This document shows positions 8,458-16,781 of a stretch of DNA of 37,385 nt, piece by piece. The notes under the pieces were generated by a model. The model did not search any database. It was given only the letters and a program-made list of their open reading frames with translations, and was not told where the DNA came from. Source of the DNA: Candidatus Sysuiplasma acidicola (GTDB lineage: Archaea; Thermoplasmatota; Thermoplasmata; Sysuiplasmatales; Sysuiplasmataceae); NCBI GenBank assembly GCA_019721035.1, contig JAHEAA010000019.1, forward strand, positions 1 through 37,385, given 5' to 3'. Made by a program: the position numbers and the translations under genes. How positions within the stretch are numbered: position 1 is the first letter of the stretch; every line of letters starts with the position of its first letter.

Positions 8458-8467
8458 AGAATATTCT
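8458..8467. promoter_or_regulatory. 10-bp palindrome at the presumed hyuA transcription start
   Basis: AGAATATTCT is a perfect palindrome between the TATA box and the GTG start of hyuA, where a repressor would block initiation. A 10-bp palindrome of A/T-rich composition can arise by chance, so confidence is low. Confidence 0.25.
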
Positions 8468-8473
8468 GTCTCA

Positions 8474-8481
8474 TTATTAAA
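8474..8481 (-). promoter_or_regulatory. TATA box of hyuAB
   Basis: TTTAATAA on the minus strand, centred about 26 nt from the hyuA GTG at 8452. Transcription would begin at or next to the start codon. Confidence 0.5.
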
Positions 8482-8670
8482 CAGTCGGGGAAACGCGTGA
8501 GTGCGACAAAAGTGCTGTGTAACACAGTCCTTCAGTTTGGCGACAGGCTTCTCCTGACAGTATAATTTTCCTCAGGAAGCAGCCTGCAGGCTAATCGCGC
8601 ATCACAGTGTCAGGCAGGCAACAAATCAACTGAACAGTCGATGTTGCGCTCTGAAATCGGTGCACAACTG

Positions 8671-8678
8671 CTATATCG
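8671..8678 (+). promoter_or_regulatory. TATA box of pcp
   Basis: CTATATCG centred 26 nt before the ATG at 8700, implying a leaderless transcript. It shares the 247-nt divergent region with the hyuAB promoter. Confidence 0.45.
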
Positions 8679-8699
8679 GCCGAGCAATTAGCGGTCTGC

Positions 8700-9323
8700 A
8701 TGCCGCGATCCCCTGTTGTTCTGTTCGGTTTCGAACCATTCCTGCAGTTCAGGGAAAACCCATCTGAGAAGATTGTCCGGGCGCTGAATGGAACCTCAAT
8801 TGGAGGAAGGAAGATCATCGGCAGGATACTTCCGGTCGATTATGGCTCCATTGAAAAAAGGATCATGTCTGAAATCGACAGGAGCAGACCGGCAGCAGTT
8901 ATTGGCACCGGCCTCGCTGCAGGCAGGTCCAATCTCAGCATCGAGAAGGTGGCAATCAATTACAAATTCTCAGAGGAACCTGACAACAGGGGAAAGTCTG
9001 CGAACGGCGGTCCAATTGACAGAAATGCTCCAGACGGCATATTCTCCAATATGCATCCTGAGGAAGCAGCCGGGCGACTGAACCGGCTTGGCATACCGGC
9101 ATCCGTCAGCCTCTCTGCAGGCGCATATCTGTGCAACTTCGCGATGTTCATTATGGCAAGGGAGGCGTCAAGACGGGGATTTGTCAGCGGTTTCGTTCAT
9201 CTGCCCTGCGACGAGGAGATGGCTTCCAAGACCTCATACAGGAGATTCCCTTTCATGAGTCTCGATGCAATGAAGAGCGGGGTAGAATCTGTAATAGAAC
9301 ATGCTCTGGCAATACGGACGTAA
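8700..9323 (+). CDS. pcp: Pyroglutamyl-peptidase I
   Basis: A 207-residue cysteine peptidase of family C15, which removes N-terminal pyroglutamate (5-oxoproline) from peptides in the cytoplasm. The catalytic triad is readable: E82 in NLSIEKVAIN, C145 in SAGAYLCN, and H167 in GFVHLP. The N-terminal VVLFGFEPF and the NPSEKIV motif are also family-typical, and length is normal. The start is ATG with a TATA box 26 nt upstream and no ribosome binding site. It is divergently arranged with hyuAB, whose product class can hydrolyse the 5-oxoproline that Pcp releases, so the two operons plausibly form one salvage route. It converges on the MarR gene. Confidence 0.95.
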   Translation: MPRSPVVLFGFEPFLQFRENPSEKIVRALNGTSIGGRKIIGRILPVDYGSIEKRIMSEIDRSRPAAVIGTGLAAGRSNLSIEKVAINYKFSEEPDNRGKSANGGPIDRNAPDGIFSNMHPEEAAGRLNRLGIPASVSLSAGAYLCNFAMFIMAREASRRGFVSGFVHLPCDEEMASKTSYRRFPFMSLDAMKSGVESVIEHALAIRT

Positions 9324-9448
9324 TCATACCGACCGGAGTCCATGTTTGGCAAGGGAATTGCGGACATCAATAAATCACCGGCGCCGGTTCAACAATTCGT
9401 TAACACACACAGGTACACGCGTGCAGATGGCGCCATCATTAGAAGCAG

Positions 9449-9904
9449 CTACGTGGCAGGAACAGGACTGTCTTCAGTTTTAGCCGCAGTATTCATTTTT
9501 TCCATTATTTCGATGAGCCTGGTTATATCGCCGTCGTTCAGCACTTCGAACTTTGATTTAACCATCCTGATATAATGCCTGTTGGCCCTCCTGAACAGTT
9601 CCCTGCCTTCCTTCGTGGTTGTGACAAATATCAGGCGCCTGTCCCCTTCCATTCTCGTCCGGGCAAGGAGCTGCCTCTCCTCGAGCCTGTCGGTAAGCAA
9701 AGTGACGCCCGCCTTTGTTATTATCAGCTCGTCAGCAATGTTCGCCATGGTCATCGGTCCCTTGAGTTCCAGGAGGGAGAGTATCTTGAATTCAACATAG
9801 GAAATGCCAAAATGCTGAAGGCCATGATCAAATTCCCTCTTCATGACTCTTCCAACGTCAATCAGTCTGGTCCATGCTTCCTGCAATTCCCTGTCTCCCG
9901 CCAT
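9449..9904 (-). CDS. MarR-family transcriptional regulator
   Basis: A 151-residue winged-helix regulator of the MarR family. The DNA-binding core is readable at about residues 48-105 (GPMTMANIADELIITKAGVTLLTDRLEE, then the wing with EGDRRLIFVTTTKEG), flanked by the dimerisation helices. Such proteins repress efflux genes and release DNA on binding small aromatic or lipophilic compounds. It starts 3 nt after the stop of the MFS exporter gene, with a GGAGGT motif inside the end of that gene, so it is the second gene of an exporter-regulator operon. The palindrome at 11748-11763 in front of the exporter is its likely operator, which would give autoregulation. Confidence 0.9.
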   Translation of the reverse strand: MAGDRELQEAWTRLIDVGRVMKREFDHGLQHFGISYVEFKILSLLELKGPMTMANIADELIITKAGVTLLTDRLEERQLLARTRMEGDRRLIFVTTTKEGRELFRRANRHYIRMVKSKFEVLNDGDITRLIEIMEKMNTAAKTEDSPVPAT

Positions 9905-9907
9905 ACG

Positions 9908-11743
9908 CTACTTCGAACCTCCACTTTGAATCCCCGATCGATCCACATCCACGTTCTCAGTGTATTCTTCATCTGCATTATGAATATTCCCGGATCTCAA
10001 ATTCCTGTTTCTGACCTCTGCGGGTTTTTCCGGCAATGGCTGCGCGGTCAGAAATGCGCCGCGGGCTTCAGGCACTTCCTTGCTTTCCTCAAGGTCATAG
10101 ATGTAAATCTTTCCCCTGAAAAGCGAAACAACAGCCGCAGTCACGGAGAGCATTGCGCTGATGAGAAATGCCAAATGGAGCGCGCTCATGAATGGCACAG
10201 CGATTACGGAAGGGAACCAGTGTTTGCCTGTGAGCAGGGCGTATGTCTGAGGCGAAAGCGTAGAAGCCAGCCCAGGGTATGCACTGAATATTGACAGCAC
10301 CGGGTTGATGCCGAGGAATGCGGAAAATAGTGCACCCGTCGGCGGGAGGGAACTTATTGATGCGGCGAGCTGCGGTGGAACGCCGCTGGAATTCAGGGCG
10401 GAGGACAGCGCAGCCGGGAGCGAAGAGGAGAGCGAGTCGATTATGATTATGAAGAATAATGCGAGACTCAGTGTCTGCCCCGAGTTCTGAAGGGTCGCCC
10501 TCATGCCGGAGGCCGCACCTCTCTGTTCTGGCGGGACAGAATTCATGATGGAAGCGGTGTTTGGTGCGGCAAACATACCCATTCCCATGCCCTGCGCCAG
10601 CAGAAGTATTGCAAACTGCCAGTACTGAAAGTTATAAGGCAGGTAAAGGAAAAGAATGAATGAAACAGCGGCGATCATCATGCCTGCCGTTGCAAGTATT
10701 CTCGCGCCGTGCCGGTCCGACAGCCAGCCGCTAAGGGGTCCCATGATGATGAAACCGGCCATCATGGGCGTCATGTAGATGCCGGCCCAGAACGGTGTAG
10801 AGGTGTAGCTGTAACCATGCAGCGGAAGCCAAATGCCCTGAAGCAGTATTATGAGCATAATCATCATGCCGCCCCTGGCTATTGCACCAAGCATGCCGGC
10901 AAAATTTGCAGCTGCGAATATCCTTCGCCTGAAAAGTCTGAGGTTGAACATCGGCTGCTCCACTTTCAGTTCGACAAAAGGGAAGATTATGAGGAGGATA
11001 ATGCCGGCTGCGATGCTCGAGATCACCCATGGACTCGACCATCCCATGCTGAGCTTCCCGTACGGCAGGAGGCCATAAGTCACACCAATCAGAAGAAGCG
11101 TGAGTCCACCGGCGAAGGTGGCATTGCCGGCTATGTCAATTTTGCTCTTTCTCTCCGGTGTACTCAGCTCCTTCAGTTTGTAATAAGACCAGAGCGTACC
11201 GAAGAGGCCGAATGGAACGCTGACAAGGAAGACATAGCGCCAGTTGAACGTTGAAAGAACGCCACCGAGTATCAAGCCGACGAGTGAGCCGGCAAGAGCG
11301 GATATCTGATTAACGCCGAGCGCCTTTCCTCTTTCAGTGTGAGGGAAAGCGTCGGTCAGTATCGCGGCGCTGTTGGAAAACAGAAATGCGGCGCCGATGC
11401 CCTGAACGATCCTGAAAAATATCATGTAATCTGCTGCGGCATCCCCTCTTCCCGGCGTCAGGTACAGTGCTATCGATGCAACCGTGAAGACGGCAAAGCC
11501 CAGATTGTAGAGCCTTACGCGGCCGAAAATATCCGAAAGCCTCCCGAAGCTGACAAGAAGTGTCGCCGTCACTATGTTGAAACCGAACAGTAACCAGAGG
11601 AGGTACTGGAATGATGATAACGGGTTTATGCCGATACCTCTGAAAATTGCAGGCAGGGATATCAGTATGATGGTGCTGTTTATCATCGCCATCATTACGC
11701 CGAGTGTTGTGTTGGAAAGCGCAACCCATTTGTATTCGACCAT
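9908..11743 (-). CDS. MFS exporter, DHA2 (EmrB/QacA, 14-helix) type
   Basis: A 611-residue major facilitator. Length and the roughly fourteen hydrophobic segments fit the drug:H+ antiporter-2 group. The cytoplasmic loop-2/3 motif A is clear ([14 protein letters not shown], about residues 67-80), with [19 protein letters not shown] in helix 4 and [28 protein letters not shown] in helices 5-6, typical of the group. A second motif-A copy, [16 protein letters not shown], begins the second half. The last ~50 residues are hydrophilic. The gene heads an operon with marR, so expression is probably induced by its own toxic substrate. Start is ATG with a TATA box about 32 nt upstream. Confidence 0.92.
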   Translation of the reverse strand: MVEYKWVALSNTTLGVMMAMINSTIILISLPAIFRGIGINPLSSFQYLLWLLFGFNIVTATLLVSFGRLSDIFGRVRLYNLGFAVFTVASIALYLTPGRGDAAADYMIFFRIVQGIGAAFLFSNSAAILTDAFPHTERGKALGVNQISALAGSLVGLILGGVLSTFNWRYVFLVSVPFGLFGTLWSYYKLKELSTPERKSKIDIAGNATFAGGLTLLLIGVTYGLLPYGKLSMGWSSPWVISSIAAGIILLIIFPFVELKVEQPMFNLRLFRRRIFAAANFAGMLGAIARGGMMIMLIILLQGIWLPLHGYSYTSTPFWAGIYMTPMMAGFIIMGPLSGWLSDRHGARILATAGMMIAAVSFILFLYLPYNFQYWQFAILLLAQGMGMGMFAAPNTASIMNSVPPEQRGAASGMRATLQNSGQTLSLALFFIIIIDSLSSSLPAALSSALNSSGVPPQLAASISSLPPTGALFSAFLGINPVLSIFSAYPGLASTLSPQTYALLTGKHWFPSVIAVPFMSALHLAFLISAMLSVTAAVVSLFRGKIYIYDLEESKEVPEARGAFLTAQPLPEKPAEVRNRNLRSGNIHNADEEYTENVDVDRSGIQSGGSK

Positions 11744-11747
11744 AATT

Positions 11748-11763
11748 AGTTAAACACTTGACT
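11748..11763. promoter_or_regulatory. Candidate MarR operator
   Basis: The imperfect palindrome AGTTAAAC/ACTTGACT (6 of 8 positions pair) lies between the TATA box and the start codon of the MFS gene, over the expected transcription start. This is where a co-encoded MarR repressor would bind. Confidence 0.4.
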
Positions 11764-11770
11764 GTCATGC

Positions 11771-11780
11771 CATATAAATA
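11771..11780 (-). promoter_or_regulatory. TATA box of the MFS-marR operon
   Basis: TATTTATATG on the minus strand, centred about 32 nt from the ATG at 11743. It predicts a leader of only a few nucleotides. Confidence 0.5.
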
Positions 11781-11973
11781 GTTGAGCATAACCTGCCGCA
11801 TGCGGTAATAAGGAAATGACAGGAGCTGTAAGGCGCGCTTAAGCCTGGAAGATGTTCGAACATCGGCCGATGCCCCCTGTTCAGCTTCCAATAGCAAAAA
11901 ATCCACTGCAATTACCTGGAAAACGGCCTCATGCCCATGGCTGCCGATGCATCAGCGGGATGTATATTCGGTT

Positions 11974-12606
11974 CTAAAGCGACAGTGGTTTGCCGTGCCC
12001 CGATAGGATAAGCGACGGCTGCATCGACATTATCTTTTCAACCGACTTTCTGGCTGCATCCATATCGAGCGTAAACATCTTCGACAGTTCCGGTTTTCCG
12101 CCTCTTATCACTATAGCATCTCCGACAAACACGATTCCCCTTTCCCTGAGCATAAACGAAACACTGCCTTTCGTGTGGCCGGGCGTTTCAATCACTGTTA
12201 TCTCACTCAGCCTGAGATCTCTCAAGTCATTGACAGAGGATATGGCATCTGTATGCGCAAGGGCAGCCACCATTTTTGACAGAAGACTGCGGGCAGGAAT
12301 GACTTTCTCTGTTCCAAGCAGGACACCTCTGTCTTTTTCATGAACATAAACTCCCGGATGAAACTTGTCTACAACGCTTTTCAATCCTCCTATATGATCG
12401 GGATGGTAATGTGTCACAAGGACAGTATCCGGTTTCAATTTCCTCTGCGAAAAATATGAAATTATCTTCTTTGCTGAAATTTTTGTTCCTGCATCGATGA
12501 GTATTTCGTTTCCGCCTGCACTCACATGATATGCGTTTGCCATTGTGTCATCAATCAGCTCAACGCCTTCTGCCACTTTCAGCCTTTCACCATGCATCAA
12601 TAGCAT
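11974..12606 (-). CDS. Metallo-beta-lactamase-fold hydrolase
   Basis: A 210-residue MBL-fold enzyme with a full set of metal ligands: H66, H68, D70 and H71 in THYHPDHIGG, H144 in TPGHTKGSVSF, D163 in FVGDAIV and H204 in SGHGKP. This arrangement fits two-metal hydrolases of the glyoxalase II or quorum-lactonase-like type; the substrate (thioester, lactone or other) cannot be told. Length is typical for a stand-alone domain. The first ATG (12606) is taken; another ATG three codons on is possible. No strong TATA box or ribosome binding site is seen. It stands alone on the minus strand between the MFS operon and the exporter. Confidence 0.88.
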   Translation of the reverse strand: MLLMHGERLKVAEGVELIDDTMANAYHVSAGGNEILIDAGTKISAKKIISYFSQRKLKPDTVLVTHYHPDHIGGLKSVVDKFHPGVYVHEKDRGVLLGTEKVIPARSLLSKMVAALAHTDAISSVNDLRDLRLSEITVIETPGHTKGSVSFMLRERGIVFVGDAIVIRGGKPELSKMFTLDMDAARKSVEKIMSMQPSLILSGHGKPLSL

Positions 12607-12919
12607 GACTTTACTATTTGGGAGTGCGCCCCAAAATTACTGCTCCCTCATCGCGGCCATGGCATAGCGTACGTTAAGATTGAGCACGAGCAGGCATGCT
12701 ACGTAAATGCAACCTCATGTCACCGTCGCGTCACCCGCTTCGATTTCCGGCAAACTTTGCATCTTTCCGAAAAGATCTCCGGCGCCGAAACAGCATTGAC
12801 TGCCAGGAAACGCGGGTGTTTGCATCCTTCACCGCTCCGGCAATATTCCAATGTTCAAGTCAGGTTGGCAGGCTGCAGAGTCTGGGAAAGTTAAAGTTGG
12901 AGATGCTGTTAGGAGCTGG
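12607..12919. other. Stretch without a credible gene
   Basis: I see no gene here. A plus-strand reading frame of about 105 codons crosses it, but it has no family resemblance and overlaps the exporter gene in another frame, so I treat it as chance. Confidence 0.4.
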
Positions 12920-12926
12920 TATAAAA
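12920..12926 (+). promoter_or_regulatory. TATA box of the ABC exporter operon
   Basis: TATAAAA predicts a transcription start near 12946-12950, upstream of the first canonical start codon of the exporter (GTG at 13042). It is followed by AGGAAGG at 12931-12937, which may be a weak ribosome binding site or chance. Confidence 0.45.
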
Positions 12927-12945
12927 CCACAGGAAGGAATGCAAA

Positions 12946-14682
12946 ATAAATCTAAAGAGGGCACTGTCTGTATTCTCACCGCTCGTCTTTGCCCTGAAGT
13001 ACCTGAAAAGTGAGAAGAAATTCATCTTTCTGGTCTGCGCGGTGGGCGGCCTCACCTCCACGTTCACGCTCCTCATCTCCATCTTCATCGGAGATGCGGT
13101 AAACAAGGTCATCAGTTCAGGACTGGCTGGCGTGGAATTCTATGTCCTGCTGATAATACTGGTTTCAGTATTTGCCTCTCTTTCCCAGTTTGTCGTCAGT
13201 TATGGTGCACAGTACCTTTCACAGCGGTTTGCCTTCGAGCTCCGTGAGGACGTATTCCGCCACATGGTCAGCAAGAAGTTCAAGTTCTTCGAGAGCGAGA
13301 CCTCCGGAAACCTTCTGTCAAGATGCACAATGGATATCGAGGCAACAAGGAATTTCGTACTCAACCTGCTTTCTCAGCTGATACCCACTATTCTGCTCAT
13401 AGTCATAGCCTTCTACTTTCTTCTGACGCTGAATGCCTTCTACGCACTCTTCTTCCTGGTGGCAGTTCCACTGCTGATTTACCTGGGCATGGAGTTTCAG
13501 AGGAAACAGAGGGTACACTGGAAGAAAATACGCGATGAATACGGCGTGATGAATGAGAGGCTCCAGGAGAACATTACCGGCCAGCGGGTGGTTCGCAGTT
13601 TTCTGGGCGAGGACAGGGAGATTGACAGGTTCAGGGATACAACAGACACGTACTTTCAGGAATATCTTTACGTTGCGAAGCTGAGGGGCGTATATAACAA
13701 TCTTATGCCGCTGCTGATAAGCGTGGCCGCCACCGCAGTAATTCTGTATGGCGGCTACAGTGATATCATAGCCATTGCTTCCGTCGGCTCGCTCGTTGCA
13801 GCCGTGAACATATTCAACACTATGATCTCTCCGGTCAGCATCATGGGAAGGCTAATAGTCTGGTCCGAGAACGCCAGGGCAGCAATAGACCGGATAAACG
13901 ACATAACGACCGGGACAGAGGAGGAAGCATTCGATGCTGCCATAGTGACGGAGGCCGAGCCGCCGGTTGCAGTCAGCACAATAAACTTCTCACGCGGAAC
14001 AAGGGTGATTCTCAACAATCTCAGCTTTGAAATCGGGAGGGGGGAATTCGTCGCAATCACCGGAGGGACGGGAAGCGGAAAGAGCACGCTGATAAGCATG
14101 CTTCCGAGATTCTATGATGCCGATTCCGGGAACATCTCATTCAACGGCAGGAGATATGATGGCTTCTCCCTGCCTGAGATCCGGGGGAGCATCGGAGTCG
14201 TGCCCCAGGAGGTCAGCATACTATCCGGTACATTGAGGGAGAATATTGCATTCGGAAACGGAGAATACAGCGATGAGGAAATAGAAGATGCAGCAAGGAT
14301 AGCTCATATTGCGGACTTCATAGACTCGCTTCCGGACAGATACGAAACAATGGTAGGGGAAAGAGGTATCACGCTGTCTGGCGGGCAGAAGCAGAGAATG
14401 GCGATCGCCAGGGCCGTGCTGCCCAGACCAGAACTGCTCATATTCGATGACGCTACGTCAAGCGTTGATGCCGAGACCGAACTTGGAATATTCCGTTCCA
14501 TACGGGAAAAGCTCAGGGGGACTTCTGTCATAATCATATCACTCCGTGAAACCGGGCTTCTGTTTGCAGACCGCGTGCTGAAAGTGGAGGACGGGAAGCT
14601 GACAGAGGTTTCCGACGTCAGGAAGGAGCTGTTGACGATTACTGCCGATCCAGAAAAGAAGGAGGGGAGCTCGAATGCCTAA
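12946..14682 (+). CDS. ABC exporter subunit 1 (membrane + ATPase, degenerate ATP site)
   Basis: Half of a heterodimeric ABC exporter with an N-terminal six-helix membrane domain and a C-terminal ATPase. The ATPase has an intact Walker A (TGGTGSGKST) and LSGGQ signature. The residue after the Walker B aspartate is Asp instead of catalytic Glu (LLIFDDATSSVD), and the H-loop His is replaced (IISLRE). This matches the degenerate-site subunit of TM287/288- or BmrCD-type exporters. The first canonical start (GTG 13042) would cut off half of helix 1. The same frame stays open upstream to 12925 and encodes a fitting N-terminus (KYLKSEKKFIFLVCAVGG), so I extend it to an ATA at 12946. The gene overlaps the next by 8 nt. 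The true start is uncertain. Confidence 0.85.
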   Translation: MNLKRALSVFSPLVFALKYLKSEKKFIFLVCAVGGLTSTFTLLISIFIGDAVNKVISSGLAGVEFYVLLIILVSVFASLSQFVVSYGAQYLSQRFAFELREDVFRHMVSKKFKFFESETSGNLLSRCTMDIEATRNFVLNLLSQLIPTILLIVIAFYFLLTLNAFYALFFLVAVPLLIYLGMEFQRKQRVHWKKIRDEYGVMNERLQENITGQRVVRSFLGEDREIDRFRDTTDTYFQEYLYVAKLRGVYNNLMPLLISVAATAVILYGGYSDIIAIASVGSLVAAVNIFNTMISPVSIMGRLIVWSENARAAIDRINDITTGTEEEAFDAAIVTEAEPPVAVSTINFSRGTRVILNNLSFEIGRGEFVAITGGTGSGKSTLISMLPRFYDADSGNISFNGRRYDGFSLPEIRGSIGVVPQEVSILSGTLRENIAFGNGEYSDEEIEDAARIAHIADFIDSLPDRYETMVGERGITLSGGQKQRMAIARAVLPRPELLIFDDATSSVDAETELGIFRSIREKLRGTSVIIISLRETGLLFADRVLKVEDGKLTEVSDVRKELLTITADPEKKEGSSNA

Positions 14683-16453
14683 GACCTATGAGGAGGTGGA
14701 GGACGAGATCATCAGGGGCGGGAAGGGTTTCGCCTCATTCAAGAGGATGCTACGCGACATGCTGAACCAAGGAAGGACTTTCCGGCTGCTTGTCCTGTCG
14801 ATCCTGGTTACGGCCGTAACTTCAACCATAGCATATTATGCGATTGGTCTTGTTGCCGATCAGATAAAAGCCAGGAACATCGACATGCTGATTGTTTACG
14901 CCATGGTCTTCCTCAGCATGTATGTGATTCAGTTTTTCTCCAACAGGCTCAGGACCACAACTTCGACTTTCCTGTCACAGAACACCATCAAGAATCTCAG
15001 AGACGGGGCCTTTGCCTCGCTTCAGAAGGTGCCCGTCTCGTTCTTCAGCAAGGTCAAGACCGGTTATCTGATCAGCAGAATCAGCAATGACGGTGAATCG
15101 CTCAGTGAGTTCCTGACGTTCCAGCTCCCTGCCGTGCTGTCGGGTGTGGCAACACTGATCATTTCTGCCTGTTTCATGCTCTATCTGGCACCGACACTCG
15201 CTCTCTATTCGTTCATCGTCATACCTATCCTCGCAGTATTCACATTCTCCATCCAGCCGCGTGTGAGGAAGAACTACCTGAGGACAAGAAGGGCGATTGC
15301 ACGCATTACCGGAAACCTGGCGGAAGACATCGGAGCGATAAGGGCGATAAAGAGTTTCAACATTGAGGACAAGGTCTCCGGGAAATTCAGAGACCTCAAC
15401 ACTGAAAACTATGAGGCAAACATGAAGGCCGGCAGGCTTTCCTCGTCCTACAGTGCCGTCATAAGGGTCATAGAAGCGCTCGGCATAAGCATAGTCCTGT
15501 TTGAAGGCGGCCTGGAAACGCTGCACGGTGTCATATCCCTGGGCATACTGGTTTCATTCGTTTTTTACGTCCAGGGATTCTTCAATCCGGTGGTGCAGCT
15601 GTCACAGACATACAACGCATATCAATCCGCTATGGTTGGTCTTACGAGGATATATGGCATCATTGACGCCGAAAAAGAACCTCAACCTGATAATCAGGTC
15701 CGGATAGATTCGTTCAAAGACAGTATAGCACTCAAGGATGTCACGTTCTCCTACGGAGAGGGCAACGCACTTAACAGAGTGAACCTGAATATCAGGAAGG
15801 GGGAAAAGATAGGGATCGTGGGGCACACGGGTGCAGGCAAGACTACCATTTCAAATCTTATACTGAAGTTCTACCATCCGACGGATGGCGTCATACAGAT
15901 CGACGGGAAGAATCTCGAGGAGGTGCAGACGGCTTCCTACCGCAGGCTCATTGCCTCCGTGCTGCAGGATCCGTTCATGTTCAGAGGCACCGTTCTTGAG
16001 AACATACGCTTCTCAAGTCCCGATGCAACCAGGGAGCAGATTCTCGAATGCATAGAGCGATTCGGTCTTGGTGCCATTTTCAGGAGGATGCCTGATGGAA
16101 TCGATACGGAGATCGGAGAAATGGGCAGGAATCTTTCCGAGGGACAGAGACAGGCCATATCGATACTCAGGGCTTTCATACGCGATCCGGAGATCCTCGT
16201 TCTGGATGAACCGACTTCACAGATTGATCCGCAGTCCGAACGGGCAATAATAAGCGCTCTGGAAAGATTCCTCAAAGACAGGACGCTTATACTGATTACC
16301 CACAGATTCTCTCTCATCCGTCTCGTCGACAGTGTCGTCGTACTGGATCATGGCAGCGTCGTGGAGGAGGGTGACGTGCCGACACTGCTGGAAGGCAGCG
16401 GCAAGTTCTCACAGCTCTATGAATACCAGAGGCAGGACTACGAACTGATGTGA
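14675..16453 (+). CDS. ABC exporter subunit 2 (membrane + ATPase, catalytic Glu present)
   Basis: The 592-residue partner half-transporter. Six membrane helices fill about residues 35-320 and the ATPase follows. Visible motifs are Walker A GHTGAGKTT (about 383), Q-loop LQDPFMF, a non-canonical signature LSEGQ (about 486), Walker B ILVLDEPTS with the catalytic Glu (about 508) and the H-loop His in ITHRFS (about 542). In the heterodimer, its Walker A/B pair with the LSGGQ of subunit 1 to form the active site, while its altered LSEGQ faces the degenerate site of subunit 1. The ATG overlaps the end of subunit 1 and is preceded by GGAGGGGAGC, so translation is coupled and probably also independently initiated. 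Substrate unknown; lipid or drug export is typical. Confidence 0.93.
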   Translation: MPKTYEEVEDEIIRGGKGFASFKRMLRDMLNQGRTFRLLVLSILVTAVTSTIAYYAIGLVADQIKARNIDMLIVYAMVFLSMYVIQFFSNRLRTTTSTFLSQNTIKNLRDGAFASLQKVPVSFFSKVKTGYLISRISNDGESLSEFLTFQLPAVLSGVATLIISACFMLYLAPTLALYSFIVIPILAVFTFSIQPRVRKNYLRTRRAIARITGNLAEDIGAIRAIKSFNIEDKVSGKFRDLNTENYEANMKAGRLSSSYSAVIRVIEALGISIVLFEGGLETLHGVISLGILVSFVFYVQGFFNPVVQLSQTYNAYQSAMVGLTRIYGIIDAEKEPQPDNQVRIDSFKDSIALKDVTFSYGEGNALNRVNLNIRKGEKIGIVGHTGAGKTTISNLILKFYHPTDGVIQIDGKNLEEVQTASYRRLIASVLQDPFMFRGTVLENIRFSSPDATREQILECIERFGLGAIFRRMPDGIDTEIGEMGRNLSEGQRQAISILRAFIRDPEILVLDEPTSQIDPQSERAIISALERFLKDRTLILITHRFSLIRLVDSVVVLDHGSVVEEGDVPTLLEGSGKFSQLYEYQRQDYELM

Positions 16454-16781
16454 GCACTGGCAGAGGAGCCGAAGTGTGTATCCTGCGTAAGCACCGGATA
16501 TCCTGCGCCGCTTTACAGCGCTGGCAATTGTGCCAGTAAGTGAGGAGTGTTTGCGCAGCCTCTGATGAATTCCAAAGAGCGTGAAGGTGTTTCGGATCGA
16601 GCGCAACGTCAGGAATGGAAGAGGTTCTCAGCCGGCAATGTCAAGCACGTTCACTTTGCAAGACGTCTTCCAGCCTTCCCTGCACAATTCAGGCGTTCCT
16701 GTATGTCTGTCGAACCGCCAGCCAGCCGGCACATCGGCTTCCCCGTTCAGCTATGCCGGTAAAACCGGTCTGGAAATTGTG
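16454..16781. other. Intergenic stretch with one hairpin
   Basis: No credible gene lies between the exporter and the convergent enolase-family gene. A 6-bp stem with a 4-nt loop (CTGGCA/TGCCAG) lies at 16521-16536, without a following T run. Confidence 0.4.

Noticed and set aside
9575-10294. 239-codon plus-strand frame
   Set aside because: Antisense to MarR and MFS genes, which have clear family motifs.
10709-11254. 181-codon plus-strand frame
   Set aside because: Antisense to the MFS gene; charged low-complexity product.
12696-13013. 105-codon plus-strand frame upstream of the exporter
   Set aside because: Overlaps the exporter in another frame, has no resemblance to any family and ends in the exporter N-terminus; considered chance, although its ATG at 12939 is relevant to the start question.
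14975-15526. 183-codon minus-strand frame
   Set aside because: Antisense to the second exporter subunit.
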